A stretch of DNA of 64,000 bases from Lasiosphaeria ovina (GCA_033439765.1 JAULSN010000003.1:1612001-1676000), one strand, 5' to 3'; positions 24,101 through 35,532 are shown, counted from the stretch's first letter. Notes: a model not told the origin generated them from the sequence alone. Numbers and translations: made by a program.

Positions 24101-25627
24101 CTGTCAGCTGCAAGACAGAAGGAGATCGACCTGCTCAAGCATGACTCAACACAAAAGGAAACAATAAAGTCGTTGAAGCGGCAAATTGCCGAACTAGAGC
24201 GTAAAGCACACGAAGCAGCGTTGGACCGCCTAGTCCAGTCTCCCTCATCCCGCAACGGATCGGCTCAAAAGGTTGAAATCTCCGAACTTCGCCATCAACT
24301 CTCAGCCGCCCTTCAGTCCACGCATGATTTGAAGAAGGCGCTGCGTGATGCAGAGCACAAAGCCGCGGCAACTACGCGAGAGCTCCAAGCCCGCATTAAG
24401 GAGATTGAGGATCAAAAGTTTGGGCTTGAGCAAGCGCTCGATGACGCTCAAGTCGCGGCCGAGGAATACGCAGCGTCTCACGAGCAGGCTTTGAAGAAGT
24501 ATAAGCACAAGCTCGATAAGTACAGAAGGGAGCGGGATGAGCTGGCTACTGCTGCTCACGATCAGCAGCACGGGCAGAGCAACCACAGCGGCATCAGCGA
24601 CATGACGCTTGAAGAACGGCGTGACTTACATAACATGCTGCGAGAGTCGCAGTTGGCCGCCGACAAGCTGGACCGCGAGGTGCGCGAACAGCGTGTGGCT
24701 CTGGAGGAGCTTATGGCTGTTGAGATGGCACTGCACAAGAAGCTCGACCGGGCGCGGAGCGAGAGGGCGGCATATCGCGCCAGTGCCGAGAAGCTACAGA
24801 GAGTTGCCAAGACAATGCAGGCGGAGAAGGACAAGGCCGTTGCCGAAGCAGCATCGGCCGTAGCTGCTGCTGCGGCTGCAAACGAGGAGCGCGCTTTGGT
24901 TCAATTGCCTCGAGACGGCACCCTTATCAAGTCGAGTCTCGACAACAGGCTGGTTGACACTGACGCCATCATTCGAGCTGCCGAAGCGGCCGAGCGGAGG
25001 CACGAAAAGGAAATACGCGGCATGGTAATGCAGATGGAGTGGTTGAAGGCTTGCTGGGATCGCGAGGCCAAACTGCGCAGCGACGCGGCGTTTGCCAAAC
25101 GATATTTACAGCTGGAGGTCAAGGTCCGGGATGCATGGTATATTTCTGATGCCCACGCCCTTTCATCTTGGGGTTTGTCACAAATACCAATATTGCTTTG
25201 ACTAACTTTTCCCCCCTTCTGCAGCAACAAAGCCGACTTGGCTATCATCAACCGCATCCGTGCAAGTCTGAACCCTTCGAGCTCAACTGTGCTCGGCCAG
25301 CTCAGCTCCGTCCGCTCATCACAGCAGCAGCAGCAGCAGCAACAGCTGCAATCCAACTCTGGCCGGGGGGATACCCTTCGCCGCGTCCTACATGCTGTGC
25401 GATTCGTTGTGCGTATGCAAATTAGTGCCCGTAACTGGGCCAAGCACGACGAGGTACGCCAGCGACTCGCGGACGCTGTCGAAAACATGGAGCGCGAAGA
25501 GCGTATCAAGAAGATGCGCGACCAGTGGCGCGCCCAGGTAGGGCAGAAAACCATCGCGCCACGGCCCTCTGCTGAGAGGCGTGTCGATGCTGCCAGGGGC
25601 CCAGTTGTGGTTGGCGGGAGGTGCTGA
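21164..25627 (+). CDS. apsB: ApsB/Mto1-type microtubule-organising-centre protein
   Basis: Large coiled-coil scaffold that recruits the gamma-tubulin complex to spindle pole bodies and septal or cytoplasmic MTOCs (Aspergillus ApsB, fission yeast Mto1). CDS joins 21164-25137 and 25225-25627 (1458 aa). The N-terminal 170 residues are disordered and Ser/Thr/Pro-rich. A centrosomin N-terminal motif (CNN_1N; LREQENVIDRIEKENFGLKL) starts near residue 181. Continuous coiled coil rich in Glu/Arg/Lys follows to about 1150, including two similar repeats at about 460-530 (KEARQERDSSERIRHDLETK and REARRECDSSERIRQSLAAK). The C-terminal Mto2-binding-like region (about 1285-1340) has MEWLKACWDREAKLR and CNKADLAIINRIR; that Cys is rebuilt by splicing (GTATAT..GCAG). 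A short Gln run sits near 1357. The HAUS1-like gene is divergent from it. Confidence 0.9.
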
Positions 25628-26803
25628 AGGAGTAACTTTTTTTTTATTTTTTCTTGCTGATTAGGTAGGTAGCTAAGGATTCTTCGGGTTGGATGGGGTG
25701 CGGTGGGTGTGGGCATGGGCATGGGCATGGTTATTTTGCATTGGTGTATACGTGTGCTTGGGTTTATCTGTTTTGTCCCGCAAAAGGCATATCCGGCGCA
25801 CGGAATCGGCGATCTGGTTTCGTTCTGTTCAATGTCATTGCTGCCATTGTTTATCCTCGCCAGTCTTTTATTCCTTTATAGATTGATACGAGCTATGAGG
25901 CATATGTAAGGCCGGTACATTTTCAAGGCCGGGTTTTAGTAATTATATTCATGTATCGCTTCCTCTCTGTTTTCCGGCACGAGCCTAGATGTGGACATGT
26001 GCAAGCCGCCAAGCAGTGAGCAGGTCTACAGGGAGAGACGAAGTTGACAAACGATTGAGGAACGTGTAATTAGGTAGTTACTATCATTTACGGATAAATT
26101 AGCTTGTTTGATGATTGCTGACACTGGCCATTCCAACCACCAACTTGAGTCCGCGGTTTGGGACGGAGGACTTAGTCATCTGTACTCGCTTTGTTTATGC
26201 CCCGTCCAAGGGCTGAGAAGACTCTTCTATTTGGCATGGGAGACGGTAACACGGAGTAATAAATAACAAGCGCCAAGTATACAGGTCTTTGCATTTGCTA
26301 ATTAATATATGGGACTTCGATTACTCTTCTCTCTTGAGCTGATCAAACAGGAAGACTACAGCAGCAGCCAACCTCGTCTGAGGAAGGCAATTTATCTACG
26401 GAGTACATCTTCAAATTGAGAGGGCGGTCAACCACAACCTGATACTGTGATTCGAAGACAGTTAATCCTCTATGCTGAATAAAACGCCGCCGACTTACCC
26501 ACCTCTCTCTTCTTATTCGTTCACTTTTAAGTATTTGTAGGTAACAAAATTGATTTTGACCCAACCGCGTTCCGCCACCATTCCACCCTTGCCCGAGTCG
26601 CTTGCTCTACAGGCGCGTTCTTGGCAGTCTTTCCTGATACGATTTAGGTAATATTAGGATATAAAGGTATCATCATCCAACCCTCTCCATGAAACAAACA
26701 AGCCAGGCAGGGGTAAAGGAAGAAAAAAAAGACAGGAAAGATTGTTAGAGTTCTTGGCCCAAATTTTGAGCGAGAAAAGAAAAAGGGATGATAGGTTTCA
26801 TAT
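25628..26803. other. intergenic between convergent apsB and metacaspase
   Basis: Both flanking genes end here, so this stretch holds two 3' UTRs and terminators. It is AT-rich with T-runs (25638-25652). A GGGCAT unit is repeated about three times near 25711-25730, and an AGGTAGGTAGCTA motif lies at 25663-25675. No gene is supported. Confidence 0.5.
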
Positions 26804-28899
26804 TTACATCACGAACAAGAGGTTCGTGTCTGTAAGTAAAGAAAATTATGTCAGTCAGTCCGGGCTCGCTTTAAATGTTGTTACAAGATAGGCCTCACCA
26901 AGAGGATGACTACAAGAGAGCTGCGGCTTCTGGGTATAACGGGTTTGCAGTTCGTCACGGATAGTGTTGAGCAACTGAACGTAGCTCTGCTGGGGGTTCT
27001 TCTTAAGAGCAGTGATGAAAGCCCACGACATAGCGCCTGTAGCTTGAGAAGCAATGGTGGCGTCGGCCCTGTGACCATAAGTTAGCTAGCTGTTCTTGAC
27101 TTTAAGTTGAAGCTGGCGAAACGAGGAGAGAATGTTGGAGACAAAAGCCGCTCTGTCGATCCCCAGCCCGTGCCAAATCAAGCCCCTTGTTCCAACGTGA
27201 CTCATCGCCCTAGACCACAAAGTAACAACCAAGGATTTGGTTGCAACCCGGATCTAGAGCGTGAAAAAGAAGCCGACATGCCTAGATAGAATAGCTAACT
27301 ATGCAAGGACCAGTTCTTTCACTAAGACCAAATAGCGCATGACGCAGGAGACCGAAGTTGTAGAACATTCCTCCCAGCACCCAAAGACAACCAACTCTTG
27401 TGAGAATGTGTTGGAGTCTAGACATATAATGTGGGAAAAGGAAGAAAGAGTGCGTTGCCGCGGGTATTCCAGTCGGCTAAAACGAAAACAAAACAAGAAA
27501 CCAAGGTCTCAGCCAGCAAGTAAACAAAAGAGAAAGCGCAAATTTGTCGTCATGTAATGTGCAGATAATACGTAAGATAAGGAAAGGGGAGTACGAACGA
27601 GGTCTGGTCATCTTTGCTTCCGGAGAGCATAATAACATCGGCGGGCGAGGTTTTGGTAGCCACGGCACGCGCATGAGCGTCTTCGCCGCCAGTAGCTTTC
27701 TTAAAAAAGCCCATGATGTTGTTTGCCACTCCGCTAAGATCGCCTTGGCTATAGGCAGATATAACACCGAGCAGCCCTTGTCCGGCCTCCTTGGCCAGAT
27801 TGGGCTCCTTGAGAATACCCTGGGTAGAATAGATGTAGGGGAGGTCGAGAGCGGTTCCGGAGTGGCACGAGTCGAAGATAGCAGTTAGGCGAACGCCTGC
27901 CTGGAGCGGCCGGACCATGATTCTGTGCATTTCGTCGTCGGTGATGTGGCCAACTTGCCGAAAGTCGACGGGATAGATGACCTCGTCAAATCCGTCTTCT
28001 TCATCCCCATCAAGGTCCTTGGTCTGGCCACCGTGACCTGCCAAATAAAATCAGACGCTGGTTCTTGTACACAAAATTCGAGAGGCTTTCTGGAAACTCA
28101 CCGGAATAGTGGAAGAATAGCGAGTCGTTTGGACGCGCCTCCTTGACCAGCCAATGCATGGCCCTCAGGATATTCTGCTTTGTGGGCTGGCTCATGGGGT
28201 TTTGCTGATCATCCGTGAGAATGACCATGTCTTCGCGCTTGTAACCGAAGTTCTCGACAAGATAACTGGACATGTTCCTGACATCGTTTATGCAACCCCG
28301 GAGTTGGCCGCGCTGGCCGAAGTAGTTGATGCCGATAAGGAGGGCTTTCCGCCGACCCGTACATTGCGAGTATTGAAACGCGTACCCTTGCGGGGCGCCG
28401 AATCCGAAATGCTGGGGGGCTTGGGGGGGGGGAGGTGGAGCTTGGGCGTTTCCGTGGACGTACGAGTTCGAGTCGACCGAGGGTATTCCTGTCGTACTCA
28501 GTACGTCAGTCCTTCACCTACTCAAGACAAAATAAACTTACCAGGCCTGCCATAAGCATTCGCGGGGTTCGGTGAGGTATATGTTTGAGGTGAGGGCTGA
28601 CGGAAGAAGTTCAGTCTACAGAAACCAATACCGGAGAAGCGGTACAAGAACGGACCTGTTGATAGTTATACTGCTGGGGGGATTGTTGATACGCATAGCC
28701 GGGGCTCTGAGATGGAGGGGCCTGCTGATAGCCATTGTAGGTTTGTTGTGGACTTCAACTCGGCGTTAGATCTCGATGCTGCCAAGCTCGTGAGGGGCAG
28801 GTTTAGAGATGGGGGGACTCACGGATAATAACCAGCATATTGCTGTTGCGGCGCGGGAACGCCATACCCCCCGTAATTCGAACCGGGATAGCCAGACAT
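26804..28899 (-). CDS. mca1: type I metacaspase
   Basis: Calcium-dependent cysteine protease of clan CD that cleaves after Arg/Lys, linked to stress, ageing and protein quality control in fungi. CDS is complement of 26804-26829, 26899-27068, 27599-28037, 28102-28488, 28542-28596, 28656-28752 and 28823-28899 (416 aa). The prodomain (1-125) is rich in Gln, Tyr, Pro and Gly ([15 protein letters not shown], then [10 protein letters not shown]). The p20 region starts at about [19 protein letters not shown]. The catalytic His207 lies in HYSGHGGQ and Cys263 in DSCHSG. The C-terminal p10 part has [16 protein letters not shown] and ends [17 protein letters not shown]; the last 26-nt exon supplies DTNLLFVM. 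Six introns; the one at 27069-27598 (530 nt) is much longer than all others here. A C10 run (28423-28432 on the plus strand) encodes part of the Pro stretch. Confidence 0.95.
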
Positions 28900-31596
28900 T
28901 ATAGCAGCAACAGAGAGACAAGAGAGGATATAGCAATGGTGGTCTAATAGTTGGCGAGCGGCCAAGAAAGGCCTCTCTCGAACGTGAGACGACGCGTCTT
29001 GGTGGGGTCAATATCTTTGTAAGAGAGAATGGTCGCAAGATGTCGTCGGACAGAGCGGTGTTTATAGACAAGAGCGGACGGCTGTTGCCGAAGCTATCGA
29101 GGAGGGAAACAAAGATACGGGGAGTTTAGCTGGACCTGGGGGGCGCGGCGGCGGGGGTGGGGAGGGCGCGGCTAAGGATGGAGACGAAGACGGTCAGGGA
29201 AGTTGATGCCGAGGTCGAGGCCGATGTCGACTTGACTAGCAGGCCGCAGCACTGATCACAACAACTTAAGCCCCAATACGGAAGATGAGGACGCGCAGAT
29301 CGAGGAGGAAAAGCGCGGGATGAAGCGAGGCGAAGCGAGGCGACACGGCGAGAAGGCCGGAAGTACCAGGCACGTACTGTACCCGACAGGGCGGGAGCGG
29401 TCAAGGGCCAACTAGCAACGGTGGGATGGGGATGCGGATGCGGAGAGCTTAGAGACAGACGGACAGACACTCACATGCAGATGGAGGCGTGCGCCAGGGG
29501 TGGCGGTCCCAGGGTTGATTATCTGTCGTGATGGTCGGAGACGGACACGATCCGATTCAGTCGATAGCTGAGCACTTTTAGGCGTAGTGTCGTTGTAGAG
29601 AGGCGTGGAGAAAATGGGATGGTGGATGTACTGGGCGTGGGAACAGGGAAGCGCGGGGCAAGGCGGGGCCAGTCTCGCTCTTTTGGGGGGCGTCGCCACG
29701 GAGCCATCTACCTGATTGGGCAATATTGGCCTGCGTCCAGACTCGAGCAGAATGATCAGCGCCAAGCAACGTGGGTTTGGGAATCCTGAGCGCGGGGCGC
29801 TTATTATAACGCTCGGTTTTATTATTACCATAAGGTTGAGCTTCAAACAATTTGATTCCCAAAACAACGGGCAACTACGGGGTAGCTGAATACCTCTTTG
29901 CCCTCCCAGCAAATTACGTATTGGTTGGACCTGCTCTCTTCACTTTACACTCAATGCGGATCTATATCTGCGATGTGTGTGAGGCGACACGGAGAAGATA
30001 CCAAATAGTGGTGGTGACTAGGTATCTGTTGTGTTTCTGCAGTCACATCGCGTCCAGGCTAGCCCGCCATCTAGCCAATGCATATCCGTACTGCGGCGGC
30101 TGTTCAGCTACCTACTCAGCTGGACACCACACGTGTACTGACGACGGGAGCTCCTCGCACGGTTCATGATTGATTGCTCAGCTGCCCAGCCTGGCCTGAA
30201 CGCTCGAGGGCTTGCCCAGAGTGCCAGACTTGGGTTGGTCGTCATCGTTTATTCCCAAGCTTGCCGCTCTTCTCACCTTGATAGGATGGACATACGTAAC
30301 CTCCAATTTCCGGCCATCATAACAACAATTGAACAGGTACAGAGAAGTATGGCGTGTCTTTTCGGTAATAACCCCCCTCGCCCGCATCTCTGAGCACCAA
30401 CACAAAGACAGGAAGCTTGTCTCCGAAAAATATCTTCAAGCTATCTGCCCCCGGTTGTTGCGCATGGAGGCACACAACGGTGCATTCGCTTCCAGAAAAG
30501 CATACCGAGCACATACAACAGACAGCACCGACCGTTTCCCAACTGCCGGTGAGACCGGCCTGTCGATATCATGAATGTGGAAATGCGAATTGGTAGCGCC
30601 CATGGTGGAATCACGAATGGCCGTGAATTCATCGGTACAGTACATCACATACGACGGTTGCCTCCTCGCAATCCACCATGGGGCGCCGACCAGTTCAAGG
30701 TTGCAGGAAGGGCGTCGAGATGTGCAGCTGTGGGATCTTGAGGCTAACCGTCTTGTTGCAGACCAACTCTGGTTGCAAACCCGTCTTTTGGCAGTCGTTT
30801 TCTTGCCAGTCGTCCTCCACCATTTCGCCGTTCGGTCCGGCAGCACGATTCCCATATTTCTCCAAATGTATCGATCCGAGAATGGTATAGCTCCGGACTG
30901 AGCGGCGATGCCCCATTGGCCAAGAATCTACTTTCTGGAAGTGGCGCTGCTGAAGGGTCAGAGCTGACCAATCATGCCCGCGAATAGAGCTCATGCAGCA
31001 GGGGTATCCAGCTCATCGTCAAACCTTCGAGCACGGCCAAGACGACCCTTTGCAAAAACGACAGCACGATGGGTAAAACGGCGAAACTTGCACAAACCCA
31101 CCCATAAACCGGCGAGTATATTGTGTTTCTCAGAATCCTACGTTGCACACTGTGAAGGCTCTGCAGACCTTGCCTTCACCGGCGACTTTACCGTTCGTTT
31201 GGAAATCCCCCACATTTGAGTAACAGTAATATGTAGCAGCTGATTATTAACGAGAGCTTTGAGATGGTTCTGTTCTGGAACCGAGTGTTCTTCCGGCCAG
31301 GTCCCGGAATCACCAAACCGGTCTGCTGTGTGCACCTTATCTTCTCCGAGCTTTGGCCAATAAAGAGGGCCAATTGGAGACCAATTGAGGCAACGCCGAT
31401 CAGCTTCGCCGCACGTCTAAACGTTATCCGGCAGCTTGGATGAGACAGCTCAGCCCTACTGCCGGCAGCAAGCAGCAAGCATGACCACCACCCTAACCTT
31501 GTTTTCTCCCGAGACCATGTCTGGGCGAGTGAAATGGCGTGGAGAAAGCCTCTTGCCTGCAAAGGCAACATGCCCGCGTCTTGCATCGGTGCATCC

Positions 31597-31630
31597 AGCG
31601 TCCAGCATCCAGTGTCCAGTGTCCAGCGCA
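31597..31630. repeat. short TCCAGYG tandem repeat
   Basis: Units of the type CCAGCGT, CCAGCAT and CCAGTGT repeat about five times in tandem. It is noncoding and is probably replication slippage. Confidence 0.7.
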
Positions 31631-32976
31631 TACATACATGCATCACATAGGGCTGTGCTTGCTCCGCAAGTTCCCACCTTGCTCGAACGGGCGGGCCGTC
31701 ACGCCTCCTCTCCCCAGACCCGGTCGAGATACCTTCTGAAGACATCATCCTGTTAATTCGTGGACAACTTTTCCTGATTCGGCTGCAGTTATGAGGTCTC
31801 CGGCCTGGGAAAAAGCCATGGCAAATCAAAAATCCCAGACATAGCTTCACGCCGCTGCCTCTTGGGGTGGCTGTGGCTGTGGTTGCTGTCAATCCAACTG
31901 GCCTCACGTTCCCTGCACAGACCATTCCAACATACGGTACTAAGTTGGCGGAAGTTGGCGGCACGGCCGCCACCGGGGAAACCTACCAGATCCTCGGGAC
32001 CCCCATCCTCCTCGTTCGGTTCCGCTCCGGACATTCACTATCTGCTTGGATCACCTGTTCTTTGAGGCCTGAGGCAGGACAGTCTGTGGAAGATCTCTTC
32101 TACCACTGACTTCGTTCCAGAATTACGGCAAAAGAACCACGATCCTCTGACCTCGAGCAGATCGCCAACTTATTTTGTCTTGCTACTTGCAAGAGTATTC
32201 GAGCCATGGAAGAAGACAGCCGTCAGGTAGTTACCCCAGATTGACTTTGGTTAGTAATGTACGGAGGCATCTTTTGTATCCCTGCTCGATGGGAACGGCT
32301 CCAATGTGGCTAGCGGGACCCGGGATGATATTTGAACCGGGGTACGTAAAGCTCTTTATTCTTCTTCAACATCCCCCACGCCTGGCTTCCTAAAATGTTG
32401 CCGCGGTGCTACCTCGCCCACCCCTCTGGCGAAGCGAGCAACACGCTTAACATCTTGTGTTATAAGTGGGTGCTGTGGGTTTCTAAGGGCTTGCTGCACG
32501 ACAAGATTTCTTCCCCTCCCCGACAGCGCAGCTTTTGCTCCGTTGATCTAGTCAGACAGACAGGCAAGCAAGCAGTCAACCCTACGGGGTCCTACAATTT
32601 ATCCGACTTGACACCACAACATGTCGACCTTATCAACGAACCACAAGGTAAGATTGAATGAGGCAGACAAAGACGTAGGAATGTATTGTGCCTATGCGGG
32701 CGGTTCCCCCCCCCCGGGCGCTGCAAAACGGGCCGACAAATACCGCCCGTACCAGCATCACTCTCGATTGTGTATGTATATATTTGATCAGGGAGATGGC
32801 GCGAAAGAGCGATCCTGTGCAGCCAGACATTTCGTGCGCTTTATGTGCCCTGAGCGAAAACTTTGATCTTGCATGGCGGTGGTAAGGTTCGTGAGCCGGC
32901 CGGTATGACTCTGTCGGTGCCGTTCAATTGTTTGACATTTTGCTATACCGCAGCAAATGCCTGTGTCACCCTTTAA

Positions 32977-33080
32977 TGTGTACGTGGTGATGGGCATGAG
33001 CCATTTCACTTTTGTGATAAATCTAACTGTGGAAGTCCCTCCTTAAGGCAAGTCTTATTGAAACAGACGAAATACAACAT
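32977..33080 (+). repeat. degenerate dispersed repeat, copy B
   Basis: It begins GTGTACGTGGTGATGGG (32978-32994), then CTAACTGTGGAAGTCC (33023-33038), CAGACGAAATACA and a TA-rich tail. It shares both blocks with the inverted copy C near 42160-42272 and the second block with copy A. It is probably a mutated transposable-element end, perhaps an LTR beginning TGTGGAAGTCC. Confidence 0.6.
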
Positions 33081-33621
33081 ATTTAGTTTTGCGGGCGCAT
33101 GTGATGGCTTGTCGCTTTGCGGTCTGGACGCCTGAAACGTTGTGATGTTAGCTGCTCACGAATATACATGGTATTATTCTTACCTTGTGTCGTTTATTCT
33201 CGTACAGTCCCTTAGCCCGACCAATGGGCAAGCCCAGTCGCGGACATCCCAGCTGACTTGACTCGGGTATTGAATGTCTCCCCTTTTGTATTCTCCCTTT
33301 ACCCTCACCGGTGTCGAACTGAGGGTTGCAACGAGGCTACTCATCTCTTGATCATTATGTCTTACTTCTTGTTGTCTAATATGTTTGTTGCTTGTATCTA
33401 CCTTCACCCACACCTCAAGGTATTGGCAACCCTCCAACCATGTGTCCATCCAACTCGCGTTCCATCGTAATCCTCCGGCTGGCCACCCGCAGTGGTTTTT
33501 TTGTTTGCCTCTGAGGTAACTGCCTATCAACGGGTCATCGCTTTATGGTGCAGCCGGCTTTGACTGTCCTTGGAAATTGGCCACACTAGCTCCAACTTGC
33601 TATTCAATTTTGCTTGCTACC

Positions 33622-35532
33622 TTACATGTCTGTCAAACGGCGCAGACGCTGGGCGTTGGCCATCTCGACGTCACCTTGTTCACCATGTACACTCGGTTCC
33701 GGTGCAGAAGTCTGCTCTCGCATCAAGTATGCCATCATGCTCCAGATTACGTGCATGGCGGCGATCCGGTCATCGACCTTAAAAAAGTCGTACCAGGGGC
33801 TGCGACGCACCTCAAGGCCGCCCCAACTTCGCTTCAACTTCCCATCTTTCTCATCCTGGATAGTATCAGGAGCCTCGCCTTGGAGCACCGCGAGCAGGCG
33901 GTCAGGAACCCGTATCCGCACCACGCTGATGTGGTGGAACAAGGCGCTGATGACGAATATGTCGTCGTAGTCGGCACCGGGCACCTTGCCAATGGCAAGA
34001 TACTTTGTCTTCTTATCCCACGTCGTCGATGGCGGTCGCACCATGCGGTAGTTGTCATACATGGGCAGGTTTCCTGACTTCTTGATCCTCTTCGTGGATT
34101 TCGACGCAGCGCTGCTCGCGCCACCGGCGCTGGCGGCGGCGGCGGCGTATGACGCCGCACCCCATGGCGATGCTGCTATAGGTCGAGAGGCGGAGGGCTG
34201 GGGCAAGGCACTCACATCGGTAACCTGTGAATGGGGTGGCGAGGACGGTGGGGGTTCGTCCTTGTCGCCGATGGTCTCGTCGGTGCCTGCCTGCATCTCC
34301 ACTTCGCGGCCGATGGGTCCGCCGGTACCTCCGCCCCACCGCCGCTTGGTCGCCCACCACGCACCCTCGCCAATGCGCTTCTCGGTGTGGCCCTCACGGG
34401 CGCGGTGCTGTGCCGTGATGAGTGCGGCTACTAGCTCCCGAGCCAGGTCTAAAGTGGACTCCTTGTCTGTCCCCGGAATAGCCGGCGCGGCCGCTGTAGA
34501 CGGAGGCGACGATGACGGGGATGAGGACGGGGGTTGGGGAGCCGAGGGTGCCCGACGAGCTGGGGGGAAAAAGGTAGAATGCCTGGCGCTCACAGCGACG
34601 AGCGGACCCTCGACAAGCCCGGCGCGAGCGGCCTCTCGAGTAGTGGGAGTCCGAAAAACGAAAGTGCAGCCCGAGGAGAAGTAAGAGCTACGTGGCTGCT
34701 TTGGCATGCCCGAAGAGGCAGTGGAGGTTAGGTACAGCCGTGGCTCAACGCGAGGCTGTGAGACGTTACATCCATAGTCGTAGGCAACCAATTTTATAAA
34801 GGCGGCGATCATGTTTTGACGGTACTCTGCCGGCATCTGGTGGCCGCTGCCAGTACGGGAAATGAGAGCCACCTGTGCCGCCGCATCCCCATTCTCGCTG
34901 CCTTGGCCATCTTTAGAGTTGGGGCCAGCAGGGCCGGCATTGTCTTTCTCGCCATTTTCCGGGCCATCATTCTTCGCTTGAGGCGAAGGAGCGGGCTTCG
35001 AAGTATCGTCCCAAAAGGTAGAGAACAGTTCGAGATGGCGGAAGAACTCGTAGGAGTTCCCAAGCCGGGCCTGAGACTGGCCCTTGGGGGGAGGCACCCT
35101 GCGAACGGCACGATAGGCAGCCTCATTGGGGATGGAAAGCTCCCGCCTGCGCTCCAGATAGACCTCACAGCCGGGAGACAGATTGCCCGTGTTCAGCTTC
35201 GCGCGGGTGCTGTCGTTGGTTGCGTGGGCAGCGTCGGGGGACAGGGCTAGCCAGGACCCAAAGTCGGGTATGACGGCGGGATCCGGTATGAGGTCACGGA
35301 GGGCCGAGTCGGGAATTACATGGACACCGAGGGCCTCGAGATGCGAGACGTTGATCTCGGCCGGGCGGAGGATACCCTGCAAGACCGAAGTGAGGGGCTT
35401 TGGTGGCCGGACCGATGCTGTGCCCTCGGCGGCCTGGTCCCGGCCCTGGTCATTGTCATGGGCCTGCGGATAGCACCGAGGGAAGTTGACAGGCGTGGGC
35501 GGCGGCACATCCTTGGGAGGATCCTGCGCCAT
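33622..35532 (-). CDS. conserved-looking protein of unknown function (636 aa)
   Basis: A single uninterrupted frame of 637 codons beginning with ATG at 35532. I do not recognise the family. Ordered-looking segments occur near residues 155-185 (SYEFFRHLELFSTFWDDT), about 240-280 (KLVAYDYGCNVSQPRVEPRL) and in the C-terminal third (YDNYRMVRPPSTTWDKKTKY, DIFVISALFHHISVVRIR and WYDFFKVDDRIAAMHVIWSM). They are separated by Ala/Ser/Pro-rich disordered stretches. No signal peptide, no membrane segment, no obvious catalytic motif. Codon use is GC-rich like the neighbouring coding genes, and the long frame with ordered aromatic-rich blocks supports a real gene. A plus-strand frame of 210 aa at 34052-34684 is its antisense shadow. 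Nuclear or cytoplasmic location is a guess. Confidence 0.75.
   Translation of the reverse strand: MAQDPPKDVPPPTPVNFPRCYPQAHDNDQGRDQAAEGTASVRPPKPLTSVLQGILRPAEINVSHLEALGVHVIPDSALRDLIPDPAVIPDFGSWLALSPDAAHATNDSTRAKLNTGNLSPGCEVYLERRRELSIPNEAAYRAVRRVPPPKGQSQARLGNSYEFFRHLELFSTFWDDTSKPAPSPQAKNDGPENGEKDNAGPAGPNSKDGQGSENGDAAAQVALISRTGSGHQMPAEYRQNMIAAFIKLVAYDYGCNVSQPRVEPRLYLTSTASSGMPKQPRSSYFSSGCTFVFRTPTTREAARAGLVEGPLVAVSARHSTFFPPARRAPSAPQPPSSSPSSSPPSTAAAPAIPGTDKESTLDLARELVAALITAQHRAREGHTEKRIGEGAWWATKRRWGGGTGGPIGREVEMQAGTDETIGDKDEPPPSSPPHSQVTDVSALPQPSASRPIAASPWGAASYAAAAASAGGASSAASKSTKRIKKSGNLPMYDNYRMVRPPSTTWDKKTKYLAIGKVPGADYDDIFVISALFHHISVVRIRVPDRLLAVLQGEAPDTIQDEKDGKLKRSWGGLEVRRSPWYDFFKVDDRIAAMHVIWSMMAYLMREQTSAPEPSVHGEQGDVEMANAQRLRRLTDM

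Larger units (their letters stand above)
28900..33621. other. 4.7-kb intergenic region
   Basis: The largest gene-poor stretch. The metacaspase promoter lies at its left end and the 3' flank of the 636-aa gene at its right. Open frames are present on both strands (for example a 99-aa ATG frame at 30695-30994 minus), but none has recognisable motifs or clear splice partners. A TCCAGYG/TCCAGCA tandem lies at about 31597-31630, and a copy of the dispersed repeat at 32977-33080. The 28900-29500 segment is GC-rich with purine-rich tracts. The frame at 31188-31973 (minus, 261 aa) is low-quality and judged spurious. Confidence 0.45.

Noticed and set aside
30695..30994. 99-aa ATG frame, minus strand
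   Set aside because: No signal peptide, no homologous motif and no splice partner. Random frames of this length are common in GC-balanced DNA.
31188..31973. 261-aa minus-strand frame in intergenic DNA
   Set aside because: Composition is irregular, with many Cys, Trp and Arg, no domain and overlapping plus-strand frames. It spans a short tandem repeat.
32255..32345. tRNA-like T-loop sequence on the minus strand
   Set aside because: GGTTCAAAT is present but the flanking bases do not form acceptor or T stems.
34052..34684. 210-aa plus-strand frame
   Set aside because: It lies wholly antisense to the 636-aa gene and is Ala/Gly/Arg-rich, as expected of the shadow of GC-rich coding DNA.
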